Below, in pieces: positions 54,724 to 64,000 of a stretch of DNA of 64,000 nt. Origin of the DNA: Strigamia acuminata (lineage: Eukaryota; Arthropoda; Chilopoda; Geophilomorpha; Linotaeniidae); assembly GCA_949358305.1 (NCBI GenBank), contig OX442322.1, positions 744,001-808,000 on the forward strand. The letters are read 5' to 3'. The position numbers and the translations under genes are program-made. The notes under the pieces are model-generated. The model saw only the letters and a list, made by a program, of their open reading frames with translations, was not told where the DNA came from and did no database searches. Numbering within the stretch: the stretch's first letter is position 1; every line of letters starts with the position of its first letter.

Positions 54724-55326
54724 ATGTTGGTCACCGATACACTCATGACGACGATAACCACTGCGCTGAATGGGCGAGCTGCGATTCCGCAAGCCACAAT
54801 CGAATTATGGCTGCAACAGCTCGATCAAAAGCAGAAACGAGGACAACTGACGTTTGACGCCACCCTGGACCAAGCAAAAAGCGACCAAGAAATTGACGAC
54901 ACCGTGCAGGTGCTCGACGCATCAAACCGGAAAAGTGGGGAGGTTTTGGAAAACATTTTCTATCCAAGTTGGCGACGAAAAACAACTGGAAGCTACTCAT
55001 AAACTGTTACATTTAAGGACACATTTGGTAGGAGATGCGTTAGATGACATCAAAGCGTTGGAGATCACAGCTGGCAATTATCATATTGCGATTACGTGCC
55101 TACAAAAAAAATATGGCAACAAAATCGTTCTAGAAATCAAATATTTGTCAAATTTGATCAACCTACCTTGAGTCAACAGCGATCGAGATAGGATAGAGCT
55201 CTAGAAGCTGCACAGACACGTAGACATCGAAAAATTTTCGAACATCGAGGTACCATTAGTAGAAATTCAGCGTACCATTTTCCCCGTGCTGTCATCTGCT
55301 ATACACGCAACATGATCGAAGCCGGG
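54724..55326 (+). pseudogene. BEL/Pao Gag N-terminal part
   Basis: The frame from ATG 54724 passes to the neighbouring frame at about 54940 and reads through HLVGDALDDIKALEITAGNY and KKYGNKIVLEIKYLSNLINLP. This is the conserved DUF1759-type segment of BEL Gag. A stop at 55169-55171 and further changes follow before the foldback insertion. Confidence 0.78.
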
Positions 55327-56170
55327 TTGTTTAGTCGACTTTCACTTAGTCGACGCCGTTTAGTCGACGCCGTTTAGTCGACAAGGTCACTTAGTCACTC
55401 GTCGACTAAGTGACCTTGTCGACTAAACGGCGTCGACTAAAACGGCGTCGACTAAACAGCGTCGACTAAGTGAAAACTGTAATCAAACGAATGTAGCTAG
55501 TGATTAGTTGAGACTAAGTGTGATTTTCTACCACTGCAGAACTATTCAGCTAATATTTTAATGGCTATTGTAACTGCTATTCACAGTAGCCATCTGTAGG
55601 AAAAATACTTGCTCTAAGTGTTCATTCTATGAAATCTCATTGGGTAAAATCAATTTTAACAGTAAGATAAGCAGTGGTGCAACTACAACGCAACGTTACA
55701 GTTTGTGGAGTTACTTTAGTCCGAAAATGACATTCAAAAATGTTGGAAATAAACCTGAACTTAACCTAACCTAACCTGGCTTAGCCTAACCTAGAATAGG
55801 CCAGGCCAGGTTAGGTTAGATTTATTTCCAACACTCTTGAGTGTCATTTTCGAACTCAGGAGGCTTTATTTGGTAAGTTTACAAAATTTTGGCCCATTCT
55901 GAAGCGGGCCATATTCTAAAGTAACTCCACAAACTGTAACGTCGATAAAACGTGCATCGAATGGATGTACCATGGATGTCGACAAGATGTACCGTCGACA
56001 AGACGTGCGTCGACAAGATGTACCGTCGACAAGACGGAAGCAAATAGTTGGTCGACTAGCCGACCAAAAATTTATCGTCGACTAAACGACTTGTCGACAA
56101 AACGGCTGGTCGACAAGATGATCGATTTTGCGCGACTGTCGACTAAACGATCGTCGACTAAACGATCTGA
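55327..56170. mobile_element. GTCGAC-rich foldback element inside BEL gag
   Basis: About 19 copies of GTCGAC occur here, mostly as GTTTAGTCGAC, CGTCGACTAAACG or GTCGACAAGA units. A near-perfect hairpin of ~75-bp arms lies at 55327-55476, and a second cluster of units is at 55975-56168. ACATGATC occurs on both sides (about 55308 and 56176) and may be an 8-bp target duplication, although the left copy is then about ten bases outside the visible repeat. A MITE is nested within. Confidence 0.65.
55699..55936. mobile_element. 238-bp mariner-like MITE
   Basis: Ends CAGTTTGTGGAGTTACTTTA and its reverse complement, flanked by TA (55697-55698 and 55937-55938). The interior is palindromic, with ATTTCCAACA and AACCTAACC/GGTTAGGTT segments. 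It is nested in the foldback. Confidence 0.8.
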
Positions 56171-56745
56171 CCCGACATGATCATGGAGTACGACAAGGAC
56201 TGCGATGGAGAGAGATCGGTATCGAGACTGATGGATTGGCTGAGCAGCTACATTGCTTAGCACGCTAAATACGACATGTTGAAAACTCAAACAAAACCTG
56301 ATGCGACAACAAACAAATCATCATTCACGGATAGCGCCCACAACAATAAAGGGAAATTCAAACGAAAAGAAAAGGAGCCTCGATCTGGATCAGCATCACA
56401 ATTGTCGGTAATTATAATAAAATGCCAATTTTGTGATTCCACAGAACACAACCGAAAACAATGTCTACTCTCGATGAAAGAGAGATGCAAAAGACTGCAA
56501 AAGAAGGGAAATTTCCTGTGATGCTTGGGAAAAGCACCCCACAAAACTGAGGAGTGCAGAACTCGAATGAAGTGCTACAGCTGTGAGGGAGCACACCACA
56601 CCCACGTATGTGACACTCCAAAACCTAAGGAAGTTGCCGAGGAGATCGTCCATTCCAAATCAGTAGTCACCACCTGTCCATCCAAATCCGAATTTTTGAT
56701 GGTGCAGATGGTAAAAATGGCCGGACCAAAACTGTCAACGTTGTG
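56171..56745 (+). pseudogene. BEL/Pao Gag C-terminal part with zinc knuckles
   Basis: Gag resumes with EYDKDCDGERSV-type sequence. The frame 56276-56521 carries CQFCDSTEHNRKQC, a stop at 56519-56521 interrupts it, and then APHKTEECRTRMKCYSCEGA and HHTHVC give further BEL-type knuckles. Confidence 0.78.
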
Positions 56746-56746
56746 A

Positions 56747-57499
56747 GTGTGTTACATTGACGGAGGAGCACAGTGCACCTTCATACGGTCCGAATTGGTA
56801 AAAAAAGTGGACTTAAAAATTTTAGGAACAGAAACCATCAATTTGGTTGTATTTGGACAAGAGTTGAGGTCGGAAATACGCAACAGAGTCAAGCTGATTC
56901 TCAGCCCCAAAAATTCGAAGTCACCAGCCGTCACGATTGAAGCCATTGAAACTGCCCACGTCATGTCCACGCCCAGAGAGCAGCCGAATGGACAACTTAG
57001 AGCAGAGTTACAACGAAGAAAAATTGAAGTGGCCCGCAAACAAGTCGCGTTGCATTCAAACGAAGCGGATCTGCTGATTGGAGTGGATCATTACTGGCGC
57101 GTGATGACAGGACAGACCGAATTTTTAGAAGAAAATCTAATTGCAATAAAGACTAAATTTAGCTGGACTTTACATGGACAGACCACAAATGGAACAAGAG
57201 TTATTGCTGCATCGGTAAGAATAAACAAAATTACACTTACCCCGTCGACAGATGACCTTTTGCTTCGGATGCGGGAACTGGAACCGATTGGACTAGGCAA
57301 CGAGACCATCGAGAACAACGACGATGCTGAAACGTTAGAAAAATTTGAAAAGACCATAAAATGGACGGGTTTGAAATATTCCTTGGAGCTGCCGTGGATC
57401 GTAGACACCAACGAGCTGGATGACAATTATCGAGAAGCAGAACAACGCATCATGTCGCTGATTCGTCGCTTCCGAAAACAGCCAAATCTCTACTTATAG
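56747..57499 (+). pseudogene. BEL/Pao protease (DUF1758) region
   Basis: The frame of ~250 residues opens with the aspartic protease motif YIDGGAQCTFI and later GVDHYWRV and TKFSWTLHGQ, typical of BEL. It ends at TAG 57497-57499, short of RT. Confidence 0.82.
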
Positions 57500-57529
57500 T
57501 ATAAAAAGGTCATCGACGAGCTGTAGAAA

Positions 57530-57856
57530 ATGGGCATTGTTGAGGAAATTCCTAGTCAAACCACAGCAGGACCAGTCTACTACATGCCACACAGTCCAGT
57601 AATCAAGGAAGAACGTGTCACTACAAAGTTGCGGGTTGTGTTTGATGCATCATTGCATTCTAAGGGATATCTTTCATTGAATGACTGTCTATCAAAGGGT
57701 ATTAATTTTTTGCTTTCACTGATATTTATATTGCTAGGATTTCGAATTGGAAAAGTAGCCATGATAGGTGACATCAAAAAGGCGTTTCACATGATTGAGA
57801 TTGTAGCTCTGTGGCGCAATAAATGCACAATAAATCGTGCTGGAAGCGTGAATTAA
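57530..57856 (+). pseudogene. BEL/Pao reverse transcriptase start, truncated
   Basis: YYMPHSPVIKEERVTTKLRV, VFDASLHSKG and MIGDIKKAFHMIEI correspond to the first RT motifs of BEL. After about 57800 the similarity ends and the catalytic box is absent. Confidence 0.82.
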
Positions 57857-58071
57857 GCTGAGCACGCACGAGAATTCGCGTGCGCAAATGCATACTGATG
57901 AGCGTTCGTGAGTTTGGCTTAAACTCACTCATAAAACGCGTGTGCCACACTTATAACTATGTGTGGCACAAGAACTAATGTTAACAATAACTAAAAATAT
58001 CATTTAATACGAGAAAACTTACGAAATAATCCAGAATTACTGGAAATACATGGAGAAAACACACTATCCGT
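57857..58071. other. spacer between BEL truncation and MULE terminal repeat
   Basis: No gene. A hairpin GTGCCACAC…GTGTGGCAC lies at about 57940-57967. It may include the outer end of the MULE transposon. Confidence 0.4.
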
Positions 58072-58140
58072 GACAAGCGACTAAATGCTGACATCCACCT
58101 TGCTCTTGATTGGTCCATATTTTCATTGTTGTGTTCCAAA
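58072..58140 (+). repeat. MULE left terminal inverted repeat
   Basis: GACAAGCGACTAAATGCTGA to TTTTCATTGTTGTGTTCCAA is the reverse complement of 61285-61353 with one or two mismatches. Confidence 0.8.
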
Positions 58141-58257
58141 CTCCACCACCGCGGCTACCGGCGCTGTCAACAGACCACAACAAAGTCAAAAATAAATATG
58201 ACTGAAAATAAATGGTTTTTGACCGAAAATAAAGGGATTTCGACCGAAACAAATCCT

Positions 58258-58350
58258 CAAAAAATAATATAATAATATAATAATAATAACAAATAGTTTA
58301 ATACTCAAAGATAATAATAATAATAATAACTGTAATAATAATAATAAAAC
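58258..58350 (+). repeat. (AAT)n microsatellite
   Basis: ATAATAATA-type runs, interrupted in the middle, in the 3' untranslated part of the transposase gene. Confidence 0.85.
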
Positions 58351-58378
58351 ATGGAAATCTTTTGTTTTTCAATTGATA

Positions 58379-60741
58379 TTATTCAAATTTCTTACATTTT
58401 GAGCAAGTATATTGCTCCTCATTTTCTAAACATAAAACACAGTTTTTATGGCTCCATTCTTCGCAATCAATGCATTGTATCCAAGGAACTTGTAGAAGTT
58501 CTTCATTATCATCATCAACTTTGCCACAGATATTGCAAAGTTCTTCCATATCTCTCAACCGAGATTTTGCAGCTTTTAAGTTGCTGTCACATGCATTGAA
58601 AACCGATTTGCGTTTTCTGTTGCGATTTCTTTTTTCGAATCGAATTTGTTTGTCGAAATTTTTATTTGCTGGAATTTGTTTCTTTGCTAATCCCACAGTT
58701 TCACAAATATCAACTCTATTTTCTTGCAGATGTGAAGTAGCTAGGTGAATGTGATTTCGATACTCCTGTAGAACCTTTTTTTTTACTGCAGCACTTTGGC
58801 AATTTTTCCAAACTCCCATAAACCGTTGCGTTAGAGACTCCATTTCTTTATCCATTTCGGCAGAACGCAAGTTTTCAGCCGATTTTGATGAGCTAGAGCG
58901 TACATTTAAAAATCCTCTCAGTTGTTCTCGGTGGTTTCCAATTTCTGGAAAATGTGAAACATTGGACTCAACAAAAGTTTTTCTCATTATGTAATGGATG
59001 TGTTTACAAATAGATTTTAAATATAAAGAGTCTGAACAATTGCAAGAGTACATATGAATACAAATTTTGCAAATGGCACATAGCATACGACATTCTGTGC
59101 GTGGACAAGACTTCTTTTCAACAATGTATTTTTTTAACAAGAAACGCCAACAATTGTCTCCCACTGGTTCAAAAGCATAGTCTTCGTCTTTCATTGTTAA
59201 ACTAGTGCGGTGCCGTGCAGAAATATCTGCTATACGTTTAGTATTTTTTCCTTTTTCCATCTTCTTTACACGATCAGCTACATAATGTTCCTCTAATTCT
59301 ACCAATACATGAATTAAATGATCAAGTCTTCTGTTTTGTTTTCCATTCAAATTGTCCTCTCCATGCTTAAGAAATCTGTGAAATGCCTCGGTAAACATAT
59401 TCCTGTTTACTAATGAATCCTTACGGTAGCATGCCATCCATTCTGCAGTTCGATTTGCGTAATAATCCTGAAAATATTTCTGGAATACTAGGGTTTCCGG
59501 ACTAGATAACTTTTTCAGAAATAGATCTAATAGGCTAATGGCTTCTCTCTCATTTTGGGTGTGCAGAATTAATCGCATTTCAGCATAAATTTCTTGTTGT
59601 TTAGTCAAATTACTGATTTTTTCTTGAATTCCTCGCTGCCACGATCTTTCTAGATGCCAACAACATAACAACTTACGGGTTTCACAGTCGGTGTATTGTG
59701 AACAGAAAGCTGTAAACATGTACGAAGCATCATCAGACATGAAAAATTTCGGAACTTTTGGAGATCTTTCTTTTAACACATGGAAAATACACTTGTATAC
59801 AGCGGTATCTTCTTTATTTGCCACTGACCATAAAATTGGAATCCCTTCGCCCCATTCATCTACAATTAAAATTGTAATTAATTTCAGATCGTACGACGTT
59901 GTTCTGTGTGTGCTGTCAATTAATATAACATCCGAAAAAAGTTCAAATAGCTGTAATTGAAAATCTGTCTGTAGTATTAGCAAAAAATCATCTCGGGACA
60001 GATTTGGAAATTTATCCGAATCTGCTCCTTTTGGTTTGTAAAATTGAACATTTTTAATGTCAGTGAGCAGCATTTGCTGAACCCAGATGTTTACACTTTC
60101 ATGGTCTTCACTGTGTCGTTGTATTCCATTTATGTTGAAACTTTGTCTAATATTGTTTATGTCCTTTTTTGTTACAAGTAAATCACGACCTATTAAAGAG
60201 CCAGTTTCAGTAGGTAAGGAAGAAGTTGTGCAATCACGTAAAATACGTTTCGACGTTACACCACACTTTAATTTGGTCACTATTTCTTGTCGTGTTTGAG
60301 AATTGATTGGCACTTGGGCGGCTAAAATCTCATGACCGTAATGAGAGCTGCAGTATTCCACTTCAACATTGTTGTTTTCCTTAAGGCAGGTAACCTTTAC
60401 ATAAGCAGTACAATTCATGTTGATTTTAGTGGTTCCACTCATTTTCGGCATTCTTTTTCTGTCTTCATCTTGGCAAGATGAATTGTAAAATCCTGACCGG
60501 TTGCAGTTCAAATATTCAGTTGTTTCATCGTCCTTATCATTTGCACCCCGCATTTGTTTAAAATGAACATTTGTTTTTTTTTCCTCATGTACCAGCCAAC
60601 TCTGGAATTCGTTTTTAGATGAAAAGGCCAAATGTTTAACATCAGTTTGTTTGTTGTGATTATTTTCAAGGTGTTTTAACAAATTTTTTCCTCTGCTAGT
60701 TGAAAATGAACAATCGTCTTCTTGGCATTTAAAGTTATTAG
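58379..60741 (-). CDS. MULE transposase, exon 2 (DDE, SWIM and PHD finger)
   Basis: Uninterrupted coding from 60741 to the stop at 58379. Counting from Met 60682: a C2H2 finger (CQEDDCSFS…HLENNH) spans the start. The DDE core has D256 in LIDSTH, D317 in FFMSDDAS, CCWHLERSW, and a candidate E414 in RTAEW. A SWIM-type zinc finger CNCSDSLYLKSICKHIH is near 547, and a C-terminal PHD finger is at ~720-765 (CNICGK…CIDCEEWSHKNC…CSKC). It would excise or copy the flanking inverted repeats. Total with exon 1 is about 820 aa. The open frame suggests recent activity or domestication; the terminal repeats favour the former. Confidence 0.88.
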
Positions 60742-61166
60742 CTAAATAAAATTAACAAAAACAGATTAATAACTAAATAACTTAAATAAATATAAGTTTG
60801 AACTACACTTTACGGGCGAATGTCAAATTTTCATTGTTGGGAGCGCTGGCGGCCATCATCTTGCTGACTTAATGATAATGACGGGTTATTTTTTTCTTTT
60901 TTCTTAACAAGGGGGGGCTAGCGCCCCCCCTTGACCCCCCCGCGAACCTCACCTTACCTGGTTTTATTAATGTGAAGGGAATTGGGCATTTATTGGCTTG
61001 TGATAAGTATGGAAAAAATTGTGATTGTGCAATGAAAATTTGACGATTAGCCCGTAAAGTGTAGTTCTGCCACAATTTGAAAATTAAAAAGAATTTTCTG
61101 ATATTTTAATATATCCATTACTGTTTTGAATTTTTTTATTGATTAAAAATACAAAATAAAAAATAC
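60742..61166 (-). other. MULE transposase intron
   Basis: Donor CAAG|GTATTT at 61167/61166 and acceptor TTTATTTAG|CT at 60742/60741. Joining keeps one open frame (phase 1) and places a C2H2 finger on either side. A MITE (60800-61067) lies in the intron. Confidence 0.75.
60800..61067. mobile_element. MITE in the MULE intron
   Basis: Terminal inverted repeats GAACTACACTTTACGGGC, extended by TCAAATTTTCATTG with a short gap. A GC palindrome AAGGGGGGGCTAGCGCCC lies in the centre (about 60909-60932). The target duplication is unclear. Confidence 0.75.
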
Positions 61167-61260
61167 CTTGTTGTTTCCAAATGCCATGGATGTTAATTCG
61201 GTGCTTACTTAATGTTTTAGCACTTGTAAAGGTTTTAAAGCAGTAATCACAACGCGCCAT
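61167..61260 (-). CDS. MULE transposase, exon 1
   Basis: ATG 61260 encodes MARCDYCFKTFTSAKTLSKH and the rest of a C2H2 zinc finger, then joins exon 2. An in-frame ATG further upstream would extend into the terminal repeat and is less likely. Confidence 0.75.
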
Positions 61261-61284
61261 TTTGAAACACAACAATCCAAACAT

Positions 61285-61353
61285 TTTGAAACACAACAAT
61301 GAAAATATGGACCAATCAAGAGCAAGGTGGATGTCAGGATTTAGTCGCTTGTC
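61285..61353 (-). repeat. MULE right terminal inverted repeat
   Basis: Partner of 58072-58140. It lies just upstream of the transposase start codon, so it probably contains the promoter. Confidence 0.8.
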
Positions 61354-61646
61354 TATCCGTGTGTGCGGCCATTTGCAATCTGCCAGAGACATCTGGTGGC
61401 CGAAATTAGTAACAAAAGACAAAAGATACTCTCAGGATAGAGGATGCATGATGCCAAATGGATAAAACACATCTAAACAGCATCATGCACTCCCTTTACA
61501 ATATAATCATGAAAACATATGAAATAATACACTAGAAACCCAGGAAAAATAACAATTAGTAAATAAACGACAAAGTAAATGTTCCAACGTCATTTGGAAA
61601 TCGAAAAACGATTTAATTAGGTGAAAAGTGGTTCCAAAGTCCAACA
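61354..61646 (-). repeat. copia-D 3' LTR (right edge firm, left edge unresolved)
   Basis: On the minus strand a purine tract (GAAGGAGGGAAT, about 61647-61658) is followed by TGTTGGACTTTGG at 61646, the expected LTR start. The left end could not be placed. No gene is seen in the interval. Confidence 0.5.
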
Positions 61647-61685
61647 ATTCCCTCCTTCGATGTAAAATGTCGGTGTTGGATAATC

Positions 61686-62399
61686 GAAAAAGCTACTTCC
61701 AGACAAAAATGCGTGATAATAAATTCCGGAGGCGTTCTGAACTGAGCCACTTAGTGAAAATGTCGGATACATTTATCTCACCCGGAAACTTGCGGAGTTC
61801 GAAACAACCGGCAATATGTCACTCACGAAGCCAGTGAAACTTCACTCAAATATGTTTCGTTTTCGAGTTCTCGATGTCGTTGTTCGTGAACTGAATCAAG
61901 GCAAGGGCATCGGAAAATATGATCGGTTTTGATAATCAACGTAAAGGCGGAAATACTTGATAAATACTGTCCAACCAGTATAATTCTTTGATGATTTCGA
62001 CTAATGCTACAAACTCGGCTTCCATTGTGGAGCAGGTGACGCTGGTCTGTTTTTTGCAGCTCCAGCCAATGGGCACACTTCCGATGATCTCGATGTAGCG
62101 ATGTCGGAGGCCCAAGAGGCGTCTGTGCAACCCCACAGTTGACTCGAATCGCATTTCGAAAGTTCGATGGAATAATCACTCGTATTGGCCACATATCGAA
62201 GAACTTGAAGCAAACACTTAATGTGGCTTTGGTCGTAGCAGTTGTTGTACTGCGAGAGAGCGATGACCGAGTACAAGATGTCGGGACGAGTGCGAGAAGC
62301 GAGAAAAAGTAACGATCCGATGAGCGGAATACATCCGGATCTGTGAAAGTTGGGATCCGGGATTGGTGACGGAAGTGGTAGGGAAAAGGGAAGGGACAA
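61686..62399 (-). pseudogene. copia-D RT end and RNase H
   Basis: GSLLFLASRTRPDILYSVIA and LLQVLRYVANTSD, then RNase H WGCTDASWASD. In a second frame come STMEAEFVALVEI and, further on, INVSDIFTKWL near 61720. Frame changes near 62100 and 61980 and a stop near 61855 break it. Confidence 0.85.
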
Positions 62400-63891
62400 G
62401 CAAAGTATTTGAGGAGACGGGCAGGCGGAAATCGGTTATATCGCCAGCCGACTTCTTCTTAGTCTTATTGGAAGACTTGGGCAATTCGGGAAAGTCCTCT
62501 TCCTTCGTCACTAGAGTGGTCGGTGTCGGAGTCGGAGGCAGCGATGAAACGGGTGGAGAAGTCGAAACATTAGTCGAAGCGGCGAATGGCGAGGTAAGCC
62601 CATCCACGAAATAAAGTCCAGACTTCTGTTTCGCCCGAAGAACACTTAGTTTGATGTCTGTTTCATTCGTATGCAATTCCGAGTTATGAATGTGGATGTG
62701 ATGTCCGCATTTATCAATCCGAGAAACCGAGATTAAGTTGGCGCCGAAGTCAGGTGCGAATAAGACGTCGCGCAGCATTACGGTGCATTCGCAGCCATTG
62801 ATGAGCGACTTGACCGGAACGTCACCTTTGCCTGTGACTTTCGAACTGCCTTGTCCCAATTCGATGTTGAACGGGACAACGAAAACAAAGTTTGTGAACC
62901 ACGCTTGTACGTGCGAGACGTGGTCTGTTGCGCCACAATCAACGATCCACTCGTGGCATTGGAGGAAATGTACAGTCGGTGCTGTAACAACTGGTGGCGC
63001 AGACAAGAGGTACGCAGCATCACGTCGCAAGCTGGAAATTTCACGGCTTTGACCACCGGGTTGCTGAGAATTGGTTCCCTTCCGTCGTCGGTTTTTGCTG
63101 CGAGATCGACCTTGTAGTGCAGCTGCCGGTTGCTGTTCCTTCGATTGTCGGCACGGAAGAGGGCATTTGTTCGCGTAGTGGCCCATCTGATCGCAATTGA
63201 AACAACGAATTTGCGATAGTGGACGAGGATTGCGAGATTGACTGCGGTTGCGATTGTCCGCGGCGAATGCCGACGTCTTCTTCGTATCGTGGTCGGATTT
63301 CGACTTCAAACGAAGGTATTCCGACAAGAGCTGTTCGGAGACTTTGGCCGGGGTGAAATTCGCCAACGGCCAATGGTAAATGGAGAACGTTGCCTGGTCG
63401 TAATCCGCCGGAAGAAAATCGAGGTACTGGTAGGCCTGATGTCGAGGGAGAATGTCCTTTCCGATGTCCTTCAATTGACGAACCATCAGGTCTACACGCC
63501 CCAGGAAGTTGGGCATTTCCTCGTTCGGCTCCAGTTTCAATTGCAAGAACTGTCGGCGCATAGCTGCCTGACGGGCGAGTGAACTAGGGGCGTAGATCTT
63601 GGCGAGCATGTCCCATTGTTCCTTCGGTGTCTCGCAGCCATCGAGTGCCGACTGTTTGGCTTCGGAAACCAAACAATAAATGGTTCCTAGGGCTCGTTCC
63701 TTCCGACGTTGATATTTGCGTTTCTCCTTGTCATCCGCCGTCTTCAGAAAATCCTCCTCGCTGTCTTCTGTGACGTGATGCCACAGGCCTTCATTTTTGA
63801 GCAACATCTTAACTGTTCATTGCCATTGTTCGTAGTTGCCGGTCGTCAGGACCGGTACACGTCCGGATGTTGCCTCGGAGGCTTTTTGCAT
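62400..63891 (-). pseudogene. copia-D Gag-protease
   Basis: ATG 63891 starts Gag; TGA at 63817-63819 interrupts it after NYEQWQ. From 63807 the frame is open past 62400, to 62218. UBN2-type Gag is followed by knuckle CFNCDQMGHYANKC and protease WIVDCGATDHVSH (Asp intact). After a Ser/Thr/Pro-rich stretch the integrase and most of RT are missing and the sequence joins the RT end near 62350. Confidence 0.88.
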
Positions 63892-64000
63892 GATAGCAAA
63901 CGAAAAACGGCCGGAAAATTGCAGAAAATTGAAGCACAATTCACCAAATCGAAGCACTTTTCGATGCACGTACAAACGATGTTCAAAGCAGAAAAACCTC
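63892..64000 (-). other. copia-D leader (partial)
   Basis: 109 bp of AT-rich noncoding sequence upstream of gag; no primer site within the window. Confidence 0.6.

Larger units (their letters stand above)
54724..57856 (+). mobile_element. BEL/Pao retrotransposon, 5' part only
   Basis: Gag, zinc knuckles, protease and the first RT motifs follow in BEL order, but RT is cut off at about 57800 where MULE-linked sequence begins. A foldback (55327-56170) sits inside gag. Neither LTR was identified. Confidence 0.8.
58072..61353 (-). mobile_element. MULE (Mutator-like) DNA transposon
   Basis: A ~69-bp nearly identical inverted repeat lies at 58072-58140 and 61285-61353, enclosing a transposase gene. 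The outer limits beyond these repeats and the 8-10-bp duplication were not found, so the real element may be somewhat longer. Confidence 0.75.
61686..64000 (-). mobile_element. copia-D, internally deleted Ty1/copia element (runs off window)
   Basis: Leader, gag, protease, then a large deletion, then the end of RT and RNase H, all on the minus strand. The 5' LTR would lie right of 64000. Confidence 0.85.

Noticed and set aside
58379-61260. Transposase as a domesticated host gene
   Set aside because: Matching inverted repeats close to both ends of the gene indicate a transposon. Domestication cannot be excluded without copy-number data.
1-64000. CRISPR arrays, bacterial operons, rRNA or tRNA genes
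   Set aside because: No regularly spaced short repeats, operon-like gene spacing or RNA-gene sequence was seen. The content is eukaryotic transposable elements throughout.

Overview
The window is arthropod-like (probably insect) intergenic DNA made almost wholly of transposable elements. No host gene was recognised. Evidence for the host type is indirect: LTR elements primed by initiator tRNA-Met and tRNA-Gln, a Polinton/Maverick relic, a spliced MULE transposase gene, a BEL/Pao element, and short TTAGG-type arrays matching the arthropod telomere unit. I saw no bacterial operon, rRNA gene, tRNA gene or CRISPR array.

The oldest layer is a Polinton (virus-like DNA transposon) spread from about 3.0 to 54.2 kb. 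Plus-strand genes are the end of a major capsid protein, a small basic/hydrophobic core-type protein, an adenain-type cysteine protease and a long coiled-coil protein with a C-terminal domain that looks like a fibre. Minus-strand genes are a protein-primed family B DNA polymerase with a doubled N-terminal domain, and two related small genes. Each small gene sits beside a copy of a palindromic, two-TATA promoter block. All Polinton genes carry stops, frameshifts or insertions.

Into it have gone, left to right: copia-A (1-3022, minus, runs off the window); a gypsy solo LTR (5093-26685) that contains copia-B (5794-25632, minus), which contains gypsy-1 (10882-25118, minus), whose 5' LTR contains another solo LTR (24158-24476); gypsy-2 (27838-42187, plus, 14.35 kb, nearly intact) inside the fibre-like gene; and copia-C (46378-52501, plus) inside the polymerase gene, whose 3' LTR holds a MITE and a solo LTR. 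Target-site duplications for most of these can be read directly, so the order of insertion is firm.

The gypsy family has 1.74-kb LTRs, a tRNA-Gln primer site, gag and pol linked by a textbook -1 frameshift signal, and a third 505-codon ORF in the env position. That ORF is not an envelope: it is an arginine-rich, cysteine-cluster protein preserved without indels in both copies, directly preceded by a splice-acceptor-like sequence. The two gypsy copies lie head to head and form a very large inverted repeat.

From 54.2 kb on come a 5'-half BEL/Pao element interrupted by a GTCGAC-rich foldback and a mariner-like MITE, a MULE transposon with an unbroken two-exon transposase ending in a PHD finger, and copia-D (minus, internally deleted), which runs to the window end.
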